Counted from the stretch's first letter, positions 1 through 10,096 are shown. The stretch is 64,000 bases of DNA from an uncultured Anaeroplasmataceae bacterium (GCA_949840955.1 CATKXV010000001.1:62001-126000); one strand, 5' to 3'. Notes: generated by a model not told the origin, from the letters alone. Numbers and translations: made by a program.

Positions 1-968
1 GATTAGATTATACAGATATTCGTAAATTCAATTTGATGTTTAAAACGCATCAGGGTGTAGTAGAGGATAATAAGAGTGAGGTTTATTTGAGACCTGAAAC
101 AGCTCAAGGTATATTTGTTAATTTTAAGAATGTTTTAAGAACATCAAGAAAAAAATTACCTTTTGGTATAGGTCAAATAGGGAAAAGCTTTAGAAATGAA
201 ATCACACCTGGAAATTTCATTTTTAGGACGCGTGAGTTTGAGCAGATGGAGCTTGAATTTTTCTGTAAGCCTGGAACAGAGCTAGAATGGTTTTCCTATT
301 GGCGTAAATATTGTATGGACTTTTTAATTCACTTAGGTGTGGATGCTTCAAAGCTTCGATATAGAGATCATGAGCAGGAAGAGCTTTCCTTTTACTCTAA
401 TGCTACAACGGATATCGAATTTGAATTCCCATGGGGCTTTGGTGAGCTATGGGGAATTGCTTCTAGAACAAATTATGATTTAAATGCGCACCAAACCCAT
501 TCGAAGGAAAATTTGGAATATTTAGATCCTGAAACAAATGAACGCTATTTGCCATATGTGGTAGAGCCATCTGTTGGTGTTGGTAGAATGCTATTGGTGG
601 TTTTATTTAGCTCTTATGATGAGGAGATTAATGAAAAGCAAGAAAAACGTGTTGTGCTTCGATTGGCTCCAGTATTAGCACCATATAAGGTTGCTGTATT
701 GCCTCTTATCAAAAAGACCCATGCAGAAAAGGCAAATGAAATATTTGAATTATTGAATGAGCATTTTAGTACGGTTTATGATGAAACTGCAAATATTGGG
801 AAACGCTATAGAAGACAGGATGCAATTGGTACACCATACTGTATCACAGTAGATGATACCACGCTTGCCTCTGGAGTAGTTACGGTAAGAGATAGAGATA
901 CTATGGAGCAAATTACTTTAAAAATAGAAGAAGTAATTCCATATATTGAACAAAAGCTTAAGTTTTAA
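1..968 (+). CDS. glyS: Glycyl-tRNA synthetase, class II (3' part; gene begins before the window)
   Basis: Charges tRNA-Gly with glycine in the cytoplasm. The frame is open from base 3, so the N-terminus lies upstream of the window and about 321 residues are visible. The class II motif 2 region ([13 protein letters not shown], then FRNEITP and REFEQME) is near the left edge. Class II motif 3 (GVGRMLL) follows, then a C-terminal anticodon-binding domain containing [10 protein letters not shown] and [19 protein letters not shown]. This is the single-chain, homodimeric GlyRS type, not the alpha/beta type. dnaG starts 24 bases downstream on the same strand, so the genes are probably co-transcribed. 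Confidence 0.95.
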   Translation, partial: LDYTDIRKFNLMFKTHQGVVEDNKSEVYLRPETAQGIFVNFKNVLRTSRKKLPFGIGQIGKSFRNEITPGNFIFRTREFEQMELEFFCKPGTELEWFSYWRKYCMDFLIHLGVDASKLRYRDHEQEELSFYSNATTDIEFEFPWGFGELWGIASRTNYDLNAHQTHSKENLEYLDPETNERYLPYVVEPSVGVGRMLLVVLFSSYDEEINEKQEKRVVLRLAPVLAPYKVAVLPLIKKTHAEKANEIFELLNEHFSTVYDETANIGKRYRRQDAIGTPYCITVDDTTLASGVVTVRDRDTMEQITLKIEEVIPYIEQKLKF

Positions 969-992
969 ATTGTATTTTAGGAGGGGATAAGC

Positions 993-2792
993 GTGCCAAC
1001 CCAAGAAGAAATCACAAATATTGTTGAAAGCACAGACATGGTAGAGCTCGTATCTCCTTATGTAAAATTATCTAAGCAGGGAAAAAGCTATAAGGGATTG
1101 TGTCCATTTCATGATGAAAAAACACCTTCCTTTGTCGTTTCACAGGATAAGCATTTGGCCCATTGCTTTGGCTGTGGCAAGGGAGGAAATCCCATCCAAT
1201 TTTTAATGGATATTAAAAGAATTTCTTTTATGGAGGCCGTAGCTGAGCTTGCTAAAAAAAATGGGATTCCCTTAAAGGAAGCCTATAAGCCTAAGCAAAA
1301 ACAGGATTATTCTTTGTTTTATGAAATGCTAGAAACCTCAGCCCGATTTTATCATCAAAATTTAACCTTAACCAAGACGGGGAAGGAAGCTTTAGCGTAT
1401 CTTTACAAGCGTGGAATTGATGACGAAACCATAAAAAGCTTTGGAATAGGTCTTGCACCGAAACAAAAGGATTCCTTATATAAGGTTTTAAAGGAAGCCA
1501 ATTATTTAGAAATCAATATGATGGATTTAGGACTGATTGAGCATAATGATCAAGGCTATTATGATTTGTTTTCTAAAAGAATTACCTTTCCTATAAAGGA
1601 TGAGGATGGACATGTTCTTGGCTTTAGTGCAAGAATTTATGATAATCCAGATTCCAATCAGCCAAAATATATCAATACAAGAGATACATTTTTATATCAT
1701 AAGGGCTCAGTTTTATACCATTTGGATGTTGCAAAAACAGAGATTTTAAGAAAAAAAAGAGTTATCCTACATGAGGGTCAAATGGATGTTATAGCTTCTG
1801 TCATAGCGGGGCTCAAGGAGGCTGTTTGTACTATGGGAACAGCACTGAGTATGGACCAAGCCTATGCCCTAAAGCGGTATGCCAATCATGCAATTCTATG
1901 CTATGATGGGGATAAGGCAGGAATTCAGGCCTCATTAAAGGCTATACAAATATTTAAACAGGCCCGAATGAGTGTACATTTGGTTCTCCTTCCTAATGGA
2001 ATGGATCCAGATGAGTATGTTAGGAGCTTTGGAGGAGAGGCCTATGCTGAATATGTTGAATCTCATTTACTTGATGAATTGGAATATGGCTTTGAGGTTG
2101 CATTCTTAAATGCCAATTTAAAGGATTCCTTTGAAATTGAGACCATCAAAGGAAGAGTGTTTGAGCTTGTAAGACAAATGCCAAGCCAAACAGCTAAGGA
2201 AAAATATTTAAAGCTTTTAGCTGGTCGAATTGAAAGCACATATACAGCAATTTGTAGTGATTACTCAAGCTTTACTAAGGCACAGCCTATTACTCCAATT
2301 GTAGAGGAGGATATCTATGAGACTCCTATTGAAATTCTCCCAATTGAAGAAAAGACCTTAATTAAAAGCTATGAGCTAAGATTATTTTTATATGCTAGGC
2401 ATTCCAAGCAAAGGGCTATGGAAATTGATAAAAAATTGGGTGATTCCATTGATGCCTTTTGTAAAGAAAATAGAGAGATATGGATTGCTCTAGTGAATAA
2501 TTATTATGCGATGTATGATGATTTTAATGATGCATTGTTTTGTTCTATTTTAACTGAGGAGCAAAAGAAAGTCTATTTGGACAATCTTGAGAGTATTCGA
2601 GGAGCGATAGAGCCCTATACAGATGAGGACTTAGAATGTATTCTTTCAAAAATGCAAGAAATGCACATTAAAATTGTAAATCAAGCATTAACCAATCAAA
2701 TTCTTTTGGCAAAGGATTCCGAAATAAAGAAGAATAAGCTGGCTGAAAAATTTAATAATAAAAAGAAATCCATGTTGAATAAGAGGAGGTAA
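993..2792 (+). CDS. dnaG: DNA primase DnaG
   Basis: Synthesises RNA primers at the replication fork and binds the replicative helicase. The protein has 599 residues, normal for the family. The N-terminal CHC2 zinc-binding domain shows CPFH then CFGC at about residues 37-62. The Toprim core shows HEGQMDV and the acidic CYDGDKAG motif at about residues 255-310. The last 150 or so residues fit the helicase-binding domain. The start is GTG, placed by AGGAGGGG at 979-986. It sits between glyS and rpoD, and the dnaG-rpoD order is the classic macromolecular-synthesis arrangement. Confidence 0.96.
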   Translation: MPTQEEITNIVESTDMVELVSPYVKLSKQGKSYKGLCPFHDEKTPSFVVSQDKHLAHCFGCGKGGNPIQFLMDIKRISFMEAVAELAKKNGIPLKEAYKPKQKQDYSLFYEMLETSARFYHQNLTLTKTGKEALAYLYKRGIDDETIKSFGIGLAPKQKDSLYKVLKEANYLEINMMDLGLIEHNDQGYYDLFSKRITFPIKDEDGHVLGFSARIYDNPDSNQPKYINTRDTFLYHKGSVLYHLDVAKTEILRKKRVILHEGQMDVIASVIAGLKEAVCTMGTALSMDQAYALKRYANHAILCYDGDKAGIQASLKAIQIFKQARMSVHLVLLPNGMDPDEYVRSFGGEAYAEYVESHLLDELEYGFEVAFLNANLKDSFEIETIKGRVFELVRQMPSQTAKEKYLKLLAGRIESTYTAICSDYSSFTKAQPITPIVEEDIYETPIEILPIEEKTLIKSYELRLFLYARHSKQRAMEIDKKLGDSIDAFCKENREIWIALVNNYYAMYDDFNDALFCSILTEEQKKVYLDNLESIRGAIEPYTDEDLECILSKMQEMHIKIVNQALTNQILLAKDSEIKKNKLAEKFNNKKKSMLNKRR

Positions 2793-2796
2793 ACAT

Positions 2797-3981
2797 ATGG
2801 AGTTTGAACAAGTTTTAAAAGAGTTAATTGAGGAAGGAAAAAAGAATGGATCTGTCCCTTCAAAGGATATTATTAAATATTATTCTATTGAATCTGAAGA
2901 GTATGATAATATAGTGAAGGAATTAACAAAGGAAGAGATTAATATTGATGAGGATATGGTCTTTGATGATTTTGATGTGAAGGAGCCAATTTCATTAAAT
3001 GACATTGAGGAAATTGATGTATCCACCTTTGATCAGCTTCCCGCATCCGTTAAGGTAGATGATCCAGTACGAATGTATTTAAAGGACATTGGTAAAATTC
3101 CTCTTTTATCCATAGATGAAGAAACCATATATGCTAGAAGAGTAGTTGATGGTAGAGCTGCTAAGCAACGACTCGTAGAAATTGAAGCAGATGATCAGAA
3201 TACCATTTCTGTTGAGGAATATGAAAAGCTTTTAGAGTTAAGTGATGCAGCAGACGAGGCTAAGGATAAGCTTGTCAATGCCAATTTAAGGCTTGTGGTA
3301 TCTATTGCAAAACGTTACCTTGGAAGAGGCTTGCAATTTCTTGATTTAATCCAAGAAGGAAATATGGGATTAATTAAGGCAGTTGATAAATTTGATCACC
3401 AAAAGGGCTTTAAGTTTTCTACCTATGCTACCTGGTGGATTCGTCAGGCTATCACTCGTGCAGTAGCAGATCAGGCTAGAACCATTCGTATTCCTGTTCA
3501 TATGGTAGAAACCATAAATAAGCTTGTACGAATTCAACGTCAGCTGGTTCAAGAGCTTTCTAGAGAGCCATCTCCTCAGGAGGTTGCTGATCGTATGGGA
3601 ATTTCTGTAGAAAAGGTACAGCAGATTCAAAAAATAGCTCAGGAGCCTATTTCTCTAGAATCTCCTGTTGGTGAGGAGGAGGACTCCAATCTAGGAGATT
3701 TTATTTCTGATCCTCATGCCCTTGATCCTTATGAATATACAGCTAAAATGAAGCTTCGTGAAGAATTAGATGATGTTTTAGGAACTCTTACAGATCGTGA
3801 GGAAAGAGTATTACGTTTACGCTTTGGACTTGTTGATGGAAGACAAAGAACCTTAGAAGAGGTAGGTAAGGAATTTAACGTTACAAGAGAGCGTATTCGT
3901 CAAATTGAGGCTAAGGCCCTACGTAAGCTGAAGCATCCATCTAGAAGCCGTAAGCTTAAAGATTTTATGACGAAGCATTAA
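2797..3981 (+). CDS. rpoD: Primary sigma factor RpoD (sigma A)
   Basis: Directs RNA polymerase to housekeeping promoters. The protein has 394 residues. A short acidic region 1.1 comes first, then region 1.2 ([11 protein letters not shown]). Region 2 contains [13 protein letters not shown] and [15 protein letters not shown]. Region 3 contains [10 protein letters not shown]. Region 4 ends in the helix-turn-helix [20 protein letters not shown]. The ATG follows AGAGGAGG by a few bases and lies 4 bases after the dnaG stop, so translation is probably coupled. Its presence fits the many TTGACA/TATAAT promoters seen in the window. Confidence 0.97.
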   Translation: MEFEQVLKELIEEGKKNGSVPSKDIIKYYSIESEEYDNIVKELTKEEINIDEDMVFDDFDVKEPISLNDIEEIDVSTFDQLPASVKVDDPVRMYLKDIGKIPLLSIDEETIYARRVVDGRAAKQRLVEIEADDQNTISVEEYEKLLELSDAADEAKDKLVNANLRLVVSIAKRYLGRGLQFLDLIQEGNMGLIKAVDKFDHQKGFKFSTYATWWIRQAITRAVADQARTIRIPVHMVETINKLVRIQRQLVQELSREPSPQEVADRMGISVEKVQQIQKIAQEPISLESPVGEEEDSNLGDFISDPHALDPYEYTAKMKLREELDDVLGTLTDREERVLRLRFGLVDGRQRTLEEVGKEFNVTRERIRQIEAKALRKLKHPSRSRKLKDFMTKH

Positions 3982-3982
3982 T

Positions 3983-5389
3983 ATGAAGCGATTAAAAAAA
4001 TTGGCATCCTATACAAAAGGAAGTAAAAGGGTTTGTGATATTGGCTGTGATCATGCCTATGCTCTTATTTATGCTATTTTAGAGTATGGTGTAGAATATG
4101 GTATTGCAGCAGATATAGCTAAAGGACCCTTAGAGAATGCCCATAAAACCATTCAGCTTTATCATTTGGAATCCAAAATAAAAACCATCCTTTCGGATGG
4201 CTTTCTTGCTCTTGATGGTGATGAATTTGATACAGCGATTCTTGCAGGTATGGGTGGAATTTTGATGACCTCTATTTTGGAGAAGGGCTATACTAAAATC
4301 AAGAATAAAACATTAATTTTAGAAGCAAATTCAGACATGCCTCTATTAAGAAGATTTTTATTTACACACCATTTTACTATTGTTGAAGAGGATTTAATAT
4401 TTGAGGATGGAAAATATTATCCAATTTTGCTTGCCAAGCCAGGAGAAAGCAAATGGGATGAATATGATATTTTATATGGACCAATATTAAGAAGAAGTAA
4501 GCCTGAAGCATTTTTAGCATATTATCATGCTCAGGAACATCGATTGTTGGAAATTTTAGATAAAATGAAGGACGAAAGAAAAAAGGAAGAAAAAAGAAAA
4601 GAACAAATGGAGCTTTCCTTTTTATTGAGGTGGTATCATATGGAAAAGCATTTTATTTCAAGCACAAGCAATTTTTATCGAACCTATTTTATAGATGATC
4701 AAGCGCGTCCGATGATTGTTATTGCTCCAGGAGGTGCCTATAAGTATACCTCTCCAAGAGAATCAGAGCCTGTAGCACAGGAGTTTCTGAAAAGAGGCTA
4801 TCATGTGGCTATCGTTAATTATCGTGAAACGGTAGAGGACACCTATCCCTTACCAGGAAAATACTTGGCTCAAGCCATTAAAGAAATCCGTTTGGATTCA
4901 AGAGTAACTAAGCTGATAGGGCTAGGCTTTTCTGCAGGAGGGCATTGTATTTTAGAGGTCTGCCTGCATCATGAAGCATATCAGATGCCGAATTTGGATT
5001 TATTAATGCTAGGCTATCCTGTTATATCCTCTGATATATCCATAGCACATATGGAATCCTTTAAGGTACTTTTAAAGGAAAATGAGTTTGATACAACGCT
5101 TCGTAACTATCTTTCCTTAGAAAAAGAAGTTACAAAAGGGAATGCTGTGGACTTATTTTTATGGGGAACCCAGACAGATCCATCGGTATCAATGATCAAC
5201 TCCTTAAGGCTGATTGAGGCCTATCATAGGGTTGGAGGAAATGTCGAATATCATCTTTTTCCAATGGGTGGTCATGGATTATCTGTTGCAAATGAAGATT
5301 CTAGTGAGGGAAACAAGGAAAAAGAAAGTGCTTATATTGCTCGATGGGTTGATTTTGCAGATATTTGGATAAAAGAAAAATTAAAATAA
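3983..5389 (+). CDS. TrmK-type tRNA (adenine-22-N1)-methyltransferase fused to an alpha/beta-hydrolase (esterase)
   Basis: One open frame of 468 residues joins two domains. Residues 1 to about 205 match TrmK, which methylates A22 of tRNA: SAM motif I reads VCDIGCDHAYAL and a second motif reads ILAGMGGIL. After a charged linker (KDERKKEEKRKEQ), residues 220-468 form an acyl-esterase-type alpha/beta-hydrolase with an oxyanion-loop APGGAY, a GFSAGG nucleophile elbow and a late GGHG histidine. Met220 (base 4640) is preceded by GAGGTGG, so the hydrolase may also be made alone by internal initiation. No stop or frame change separates the parts. The usual partner of trmK in Bacilli is a Nif3-like gene; the hydrolase replaces it here. 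Domain calls are firm; the esterase substrate is unknown. Confidence 0.85.
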   Translation: MKRLKKLASYTKGSKRVCDIGCDHAYALIYAILEYGVEYGIAADIAKGPLENAHKTIQLYHLESKIKTILSDGFLALDGDEFDTAILAGMGGILMTSILEKGYTKIKNKTLILEANSDMPLLRRFLFTHHFTIVEEDLIFEDGKYYPILLAKPGESKWDEYDILYGPILRRSKPEAFLAYYHAQEHRLLEILDKMKDERKKEEKRKEQMELSFLLRWYHMEKHFISSTSNFYRTYFIDDQARPMIVIAPGGAYKYTSPRESEPVAQEFLKRGYHVAIVNYRETVEDTYPLPGKYLAQAIKEIRLDSRVTKLIGLGFSAGGHCILEVCLHHEAYQMPNLDLLMLGYPVISSDISIAHMESFKVLLKENEFDTTLRNYLSLEKEVTKGNAVDLFLWGTQTDPSVSMINSLRLIEAYHRVGGNVEYHLFPMGGHGLSVANEDSSEGNKEKESAYIARWVDFADIWIKEKLK

Positions 5390-5395
5390 AAAAGG

Positions 5396-5445
5396 AAAGT
5401 AAAAAAGGAGCTGATTGTATCATCAACCAGCTCCTTTTTTACTTT
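5396..5445. terminator. Bidirectional Rho-independent terminator
   Basis: A perfect 18-bp stem (5396-5413 with 5428-5445) has a 14-base loop. The arms carry A-runs on one side and T-runs on the other, so it can end both the rightward trmK-fusion transcript and the leftward aminopeptidase transcript. It overlaps the aminopeptidase stop codon. Confidence 0.9.
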
Positions 5446-6811
5446 AAATATTTTTTAAGAATGCCTTATATGCCAAATAGGCCTCATAAACATCCACCTT
5501 AGAAACAATTTCCATTGGAGAATGCATAGATAGTACAGGGACTCCAGCATCAATTACATTCATGTTGTAATTTGCAAGGATATAGGCAATTGTTCCCCCT
5601 CCACCTTGATCAACACGTCCTAGCTCAGAGGTCTGATAGCAAATTTCCTCTTGGTCCATGATCCTTCTGAGCTTAGCAATAAATTCAGGCTGGGCATCAT
5701 TGCATCCACTTTTTCCTCTTGAGCCTGTATATTTGTTAAAGCAAATTCCTTTTCCGATAAAGGCTGAATTTTTTCTTTCCATAACGGATGGATATAAAGG
5801 ATCAAATCCAGCGGAAACGTCACTAGAAAGCATAAAGGAATTTGTCAAAGCCTTTCTCAGCTTTAAATCATTGTAATCATCTGTTAAAGAAATTAATTCA
5901 GCGACTACATTTTCAAACCACATAGAAGAAGCTCCAGTTGCTCCTATGGAGCCAACCTCCTCCTTGTCTACTAAAACAGCACAGGTTGTTTTTTTACATT
6001 TTGGTGTATCCACAAGTGCTCTTAGGGAAGTATAAGCACAAACCCTATCATCATGTCCATATCCAGCAATCATAGAACGATCTAGACCAAAATCTCTTGC
6101 AGGACCAGCAGGTACAACCTCTATTTCAGCAGAAACAAAATCCTCCTCTTCTATATCATATTTTTCCTTTAATAATTTTAAAATGGCTTTTTTCGTAGGA
6201 TCCTTTTCCTCATCCGTAAGAGGAATAGAGCCAATAAGTAAATCTAATCCCTCTCCCTCAATTACCTTCGCAGCCGTTTTTTGTAGCTTTTCACCTGATA
6301 AATGAATGAGAAGATCTGTTATTCCAACAACTGGATCATTTGGTTGATCTCCAATGGATATTGAAACCGTTGTTCCATCCTTTTTGACAATTACACCATA
6401 TAGGGCTAAAGGAATGGTTACCCATTGATATTTAATGATACCACCATAATAATGCGTATCCAAATAGGAGAAGGTTTCATTTTCATAAAGTGGATTTTGT
6501 TTTAAATCCATTCTTGGAGAATCAATATGTGCTCCTAATATGGCAAGACCCTCAGTTAAGGGTTCATCTCCTATAACAAAAGCAGCTAAATTTTTGTGTC
6601 GATTGACTGCATATACCTTATCTCCTGGGTTTAACTGCTTACAATCCTTTATATCCTTAAAGCCTGCTTTTTTACAAAGCTCAACTCCTAAAGAAACACA
6701 TAAGCGCTCTGTTTTTCCTTTACTTATGAATTCTTTATAGCTGTCTGCAAATGCATTGATTTGCTCATCTTTTTGATCTACATATTTTTTCCATGCATAT
6801 TCCTGATACAT
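5444..6811 (-). CDS. M18-family aminopeptidase
   Basis: Metallo-aminopeptidase that removes N-terminal residues from peptides in the cytoplasm. The protein has 455 residues, normal for the family. Metal-binding and catalytic motifs are visible: GAHIDSPRMDLK near residue 92, GHDDRVC, DKEEVGSIGATG, SSDVSAGFDP and the C-terminal MHSPMEI. The ATG is preceded on the minus strand by GGAGGGA. It converges with the trmK fusion over a shared terminator and diverges from spmA. Confidence 0.9.
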   Translation of the reverse strand: MYQEYAWKKYVDQKDEQINAFADSYKEFISKGKTERLCVSLGVELCKKAGFKDIKDCKQLNPGDKVYAVNRHKNLAAFVIGDEPLTEGLAILGAHIDSPRMDLKQNPLYENETFSYLDTHYYGGIIKYQWVTIPLALYGVIVKKDGTTVSISIGDQPNDPVVGITDLLIHLSGEKLQKTAAKVIEGEGLDLLIGSIPLTDEEKDPTKKAILKLLKEKYDIEEEDFVSAEIEVVPAGPARDFGLDRSMIAGYGHDDRVCAYTSLRALVDTPKCKKTTCAVLVDKEEVGSIGATGASSMWFENVVAELISLTDDYNDLKLRKALTNSFMLSSDVSAGFDPLYPSVMERKNSAFIGKGICFNKYTGSRGKSGCNDAQPEFIAKLRRIMDQEEICYQTSELGRVDQGGGGTIAYILANYNMNVIDAGVPVLSMHSPMEIVSKVDVYEAYLAYKAFLKNI

Positions 6812-6912
6812 TCTTTTCCCTCCTTATGTTTTATTTATTTTATCATATTTTCCCTGGAATGAAAAGTATAAAAAGAAGAATGCGTACATATAATTTTTTA
6901 GGTGATTGGCAA

Positions 6913-7494
6913 ATGATCAATGCAATCTTTGTCGTAATATTTTTAATAGGAATTCTCTATGCATGCCTTACTGGGCGAGTGGGAATTGTAGTAGAGGTAA
7001 TGCTTGAAACACCCAAAAGTGCATTGCTACTATTTGCAGATATTTATGCATTATTAATTTTTTGGGGTGGTATGCTAGAAATATGTAAAAATAGTGGCTT
7101 ATTGCAGCTGATAACCAATTATGTTTCTATGATGCTACATCCTCTTTTTAAAAAATTGGATCGAAAAAGTGAAGCTATGCAATATATCTCCTTAAACCTG
7201 GTTGCCAATTTAATGTCTATGGGTTCCGCAGCAACTCCCTTTGGATTAAAAGCGATGAAGGAGTTGGATGATTTAAATGGCCATTCTAAGGTGGCCTCTG
7301 ATGAGATGATTACCTTTTTATTGATTAACACATCGGGATTATGTCTTATTCCAACAGTTTTAATTTCATTGAGGAAGGAATATGGGAGCACCAATCCTGT
7401 GAGCATAATTCCTTATGTATTGATTATATCTACAATAACAACCATATTTTCTGTTGTGATGGATCGGCTGGTGCGAAAAATTGGAAAACGTTAG
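6913..7494 (+). CDS. spmA: Spore maturation protein A homologue (SpmA, nucleoside-recognition/Gate fold membrane protein)
   Basis: A polytopic membrane protein of 193 residues with about five hydrophobic segments. The family signature is visible in LTGRVG, the FWGGMLEIC segment and LNLVANLMSMGSAATPFGLKAM. In Bacillus subtilis SpmA and SpmB contribute to spore-core dehydration, but the family also occurs in non-sporulating bacteria and its biochemical role is unclear. The ATG at 6913 follows AGGTGATT; the longer open frame from 6793 would overlap the divergent aminopeptidase start and adds no family sequence. It overlaps spmB. Confidence 0.88.
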   Translation: MINAIFVVIFLIGILYACLTGRVGIVVEVMLETPKSALLLFADIYALLIFWGGMLEICKNSGLLQLITNYVSMMLHPLFKKLDRKSEAMQYISLNLVANLMSMGSAATPFGLKAMKELDDLNGHSKVASDEMITFLLINTSGLCLIPTVLISLRKEYGSTNPVSIIPYVLIISTITTIFSVVMDRLVRKIGKR

Positions 7495-7978
7495 TTATTA
7501 TTTTATTATAGGCTTTATTTTACTTATATTGGCTCATGGGGTTATCAAAAAAACAAATGTTTATGATGCCTTTATTGATGGCGCAAAATATCAAATGAAA
7601 GAGGGAATCACAATCTTCCCTTATCTTTTGTGCATGCTAGTAGCTGTAAATGTTTTTAAAGCGAGTGGCATATTAAATGATTTAGTTCATATGAAGCATC
7701 TACCCAAAGAGCTATTTATTCAAGGAGCATTCCGTCCTGCCTCCTCCCATGCAAGCATGTCAATTATGCTACAAATATTTAAGGATTATGGAGTGGATAG
7801 TAAGGCTGGTACTGCCTCAGCTATATTACAGGGCGGAAGTGATACTACAGTTTATGTTATGGGACTGTATTTTGGAAGTATCGGGATCAGAAAAACAAGG
7901 CATGCTTATCTTGTAGGATTGATTAGTGATTGTGTATGCTTTTTATGCTGTGTGGTTTTATTTCTATATTTCTTATAA
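7481..7978 (+). CDS. spmB: Spore maturation protein B homologue (SpmB)
   Basis: A membrane protein of 165 residues, partner of SpmA in the same operon and overlapping it by 14 bases. It contains the family hallmarks VYDAFIDGAK near the N-terminus and FRPASSHASMSIMLQIFKDYGVDSKAGTAS then LQGGSDTTVYVM. The start is TTG; a GGTG sequence upstream is only a weak ribosome-binding site, which fits translational coupling from spmA. Whether this organism makes spores cannot be told from the window. Confidence 0.88.
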   Translation: MENVSYYFIIGFILLILAHGVIKKTNVYDAFIDGAKYQMKEGITIFPYLLCMLVAVNVFKASGILNDLVHMKHLPKELFIQGAFRPASSHASMSIMLQIFKDYGVDSKAGTASAILQGGSDTTVYVMGLYFGSIGIRKTRHAYLVGLISDCVCFLCCVVLFLYFL

Positions 7979-7983
7979 ATGGC

Positions 7984-9096
7984 TTAGATATGCTTATTGA
8001 TGTATTGGGCTTCCTTAGAATGATTTAAATTTAAGTCTTCCTTTAATAATCCAATATATTCCTTAGTGTCTAAGCTATTTTTTTGTGTAAAGAAGATTTT
8101 GATAAAGGATAAAAGAAATAGCTTAAATAAGGATAAATGAGAAGGAATGCTCCTATAGCTGTAAAAAAAATCAGAAATAAGTAAGCAATTGGTTAAAAGT
8201 GCTTCCTTATTTTTGCTTTTCCATTCTAATCCCTTATAAGAAAATCTTTTTAATCCTTCCTTAAACTCCTTGCTATCCATTAGGGAAAACATTTCCATCG
8301 TAATTTCCTCTAAGGTAGCCTCTTGCTGGATATAGGATATGATTTCAAAAAGAAGATGCTCTGCTGAGGCAACAAATTGTATTTCAGCTAGGATAAATCG
8401 ATTAGAGGTCATTTTTAAAACAGAAGGAAAGGATTGAAACCAAAAGCTTGATTTTGATTTCCAAAAGTGATCTGAATTTAAAAGATTATAGTGCTCATAG
8501 GTATGAATGATGACCTTGTCCATTGTAACAATTTGATTTGCATAATCTAAATAATTTATATTGATTAGCTGTTCTGACAAAATGATATCGGGGAATACTA
8601 TTTTTTTAAGAAGCTCTTTTTTATATAGCTTCCCTGATAAAAAAGGATGAACTAAAAAAAGCTCCTTATATTGATTTAGATGCTCTGGAATGCTTAGATT
8701 ATAGGAAAAAAAAGATAAGTAATTTTTATAATAGGGATGGACAAAGCTTCCTACTACTAAGTCAGCATGATAGGTGCTTGCATAAGCATAGAGCATCTCA
8801 CAAGCATAAATGTTTAATATATCCGTAGGAAGAACAAAAAGTATATATTCCCCTGTAGCTTTTTTTATCCCCATAGTTCGTATCGCAGCTAAGGATGAAT
8901 TTTTGAAATTTTCAAATTGTACATTCGAATAATTTGCTAACTGATTTTTTGCAATGGAAAGGGTTTCGTCTGTTGAATCAGAATCCAAAATGAGAAGCTC
9001 AATATTTTTATAAGTTTGGCTGATTATTTTTTCTAAGCAAGCAGAAATAGTTTCTGCTGAATTTTTTGTAATGATGATGATTGATATTTTACTCAT
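7984..9096 (-). CDS. Family 2 glycosyltransferase
   Basis: The protein has 370 residues. The N-terminal GT-A domain begins KISIIIITKNSAETISACLEK and has the nucleotide-sugar motif LLILDSDSTDETL; these are typical of GT2 enzymes that build surface polysaccharides or glycolipids. The C-terminal 150 residues are less typical and could bind the acceptor. It has no membrane segment I can identify. Its stop lies 5 bases from the spmB stop, on the opposite strand. The start is preceded by AGAGGTAC on the minus strand. The acceptor and donor are unknown. Confidence 0.85.
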   Translation of the reverse strand: MSKISIIIITKNSAETISACLEKIISQTYKNIELLILDSDSTDETLSIAKNQLANYSNVQFENFKNSSLAAIRTMGIKKATGEYILFVLPTDILNIYACEMLYAYASTYHADLVVGSFVHPYYKNYLSFFSYNLSIPEHLNQYKELFLVHPFLSGKLYKKELLKKIVFPDIILSEQLININYLDYANQIVTMDKVIIHTYEHYNLLNSDHFWKSKSSFWFQSFPSVLKMTSNRFILAEIQFVASAEHLLFEIISYIQQEATLEEITMEMFSLMDSKEFKEGLKRFSYKGLEWKSKNKEALLTNCLLISDFFYSYRSIPSHLSLFKLFLLSFIKIFFTQKNSLDTKEYIGLLKEDLNLNHSKEAQYINKHI

Positions 9097-9122
9097 GCTC
9101 TTGTACCTCTTTATGACAATTA

Positions 9123-9151
9123 ATTATAGGAAGTAAAGAGTGTTAAGTCAA
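9123..9151 (-). promoter_or_regulatory. Sigma-A promoter for the GT2 glycosyltransferase
   Basis: Reading leftward, TTGACT (9151-9146) is followed after 17 bases by TATAAT (9128-9123), just upstream of the glycosyltransferase start. Confidence 0.75.
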
Positions 9152-9257
9152 TAGTCCTTTTTTAATTTCTATCATTTTATTGAATCAAAGAATAGAAAGG
9201 AAGAAGAACACCTATGATTTTATCCTCAAACTAAAAAGGGAAAATTATCAAATTCAG

Positions 9258-9286
9258 TTGTATTTTTGCATATTTTTTGGTAAAAT
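9258..9286 (+). promoter_or_regulatory. Sigma-A promoter for the pseudouridine synthase gene
   Basis: TTGTAT (9258-9263), a 17-base spacer, and an extended minus-10 TGgTAAAAT (minus-10 at 9281-9286). The start codon is only 18 bases further, so the 5' leader is very short. The rest of the 9152-9257 gap shows nothing else convincing. Confidence 0.7.
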
Positions 9287-9303
9287 CAATAAAGGTGATT
9301 GTC

Positions 9304-10035
9304 GTGATTGATAATAAAGAAAGACTTCAAAAAATGATGGCCTCCTGTGGGGTTGCATCTAGAAGAAAATGTGAAGAAATTATTGCATCAGGTCGAGTTA
9401 AGGTCAATGGTGTTGTCGTAAAGGAATTAGGAACACAGGTTTCAAAAAAGGATAGAATTGAAGTGGATGGTAAGCTTTTACAAAAAGAAGAGCTTGTCTA
9501 TTTTGTTTTATATAAGCCTACAGGATATCTTACAGCAGTCAGTGATAAGCTAGGGAGAAGGCTTGTTATGGATTTGCTTCCTAAGGAGATAACGAGGAAA
9601 TATCGTGTATTTCCAGTTGGAAGGCTCGATTATGATACCTCAGGTGTTTTATTGATTACAAATGATGGAGATCTATCCTATCGATTAACTCGTTCTGCAA
9701 AGGAAATAGAGAAGGTTTATCAGGTTCGTGTGGATGGGATATTACAGCAGGAGGCTGTGAATCAATTGATAAAAGGAATTCTCCTTGATGGAAAAATGAC
9801 AAAACGAGCAAAGGTTGATGTCATTTCCTTAGATAAAAAAAATAATTCGTCGCTTATAAATTTGACCATTACTGAGGGGAGAAATCGTCAGGTTCGTCGA
9901 ATGTGTGAGGCAATTGGCTATCAAGTGAAAAAATTAAAAAGAATTTCTTTTGGTGGTGTTACCTTGGATGGTTTAGCAACTGGTGAGGTTCGGGCACTAA
10001 AACCGCATGAAATTAAAGTATTATATAGCTTGTAA
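9304..10035 (+). CDS. rluB: RNA pseudouridine synthase, RluB/RsuA family
   Basis: Makes pseudouridine in rRNA, probably 23S. The protein has 243 residues. An N-terminal S4 RNA-binding domain (MMASCGVASRRKCEEIIASG, then VKVNG) precedes the catalytic domain, whose active-site aspartate is in PVGRLDYDTSG; the C-terminal EGRNRQVRRMCEAIG motif is also present. GTG at 9304 is chosen because AAAGGTGATT lies just upstream; a TTG 27 bases earlier falls inside the promoter. The choice between RluB and another RsuA-family member rests on similarity by eye. Confidence 0.88.
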   Translation: MIDNKERLQKMMASCGVASRRKCEEIIASGRVKVNGVVVKELGTQVSKKDRIEVDGKLLQKEELVYFVLYKPTGYLTAVSDKLGRRLVMDLLPKEITRKYRVFPVGRLDYDTSGVLLITNDGDLSYRLTRSAKEIEKVYQVRVDGILQQEAVNQLIKGILLDGKMTKRAKVDVISLDKKNNSSLINLTITEGRNRQVRRMCEAIGYQVKKLKRISFGGVTLDGLATGEVRALKPHEIKVLYSL

Positions 10036-10038
10036 TAA

Positions 10039-10067
10039 TTGAAATTAACAAATTTTTATGATATAAT
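10039..10067 (+). promoter_or_regulatory. Sigma-A promoter for cmk-rpsA
   Basis: TTGAAA (10039-10044), a 17-base spacer and a perfect TATAAT (10062-10067) lie 30 bases before the start codon. Confidence 0.85.
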
Positions 10068-10096
10068 AACTAAGATTGTATAAGAGGGATATTTGC

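Noticed and set aside
3370-3630. Minus-strand open frame of 86 codons inside rpoD
   Set aside because: It lies entirely within the conserved region 2-3 coding sequence, has no ribosome-binding site and no family features; it is a shadow of the real gene. The same reasoning removes the other antisense frames within parC, parE, the EF-G paralogue and the utilisation operon.
3983-5389. The TrmK fusion as a frameshift artefact or pseudogene
   Set aside because: Both domains have complete motifs, the linker is in frame and typical in codon use, and no stop or shift is needed to explain it.
5620-5876. Two overlapping short frames within the aminopeptidase gene
   Set aside because: Both fall inside the well-supported M18 gene and show no start signals.
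6793-6912. Longer N-terminus for SpmA
   Set aside because: It would overlap the divergent aminopeptidase start and its ribosome-binding site, and the added residues do not resemble SpmA; AGGTGATT before 6913 gives a better start.
9214-9234. Six-codon frame behind AAAGGAAG in the gap before the pseudouridine synthase
   Set aside because: It lies upstream of the only convincing promoter (9258-9286), so it would not be in that transcript, and it is too short to judge.
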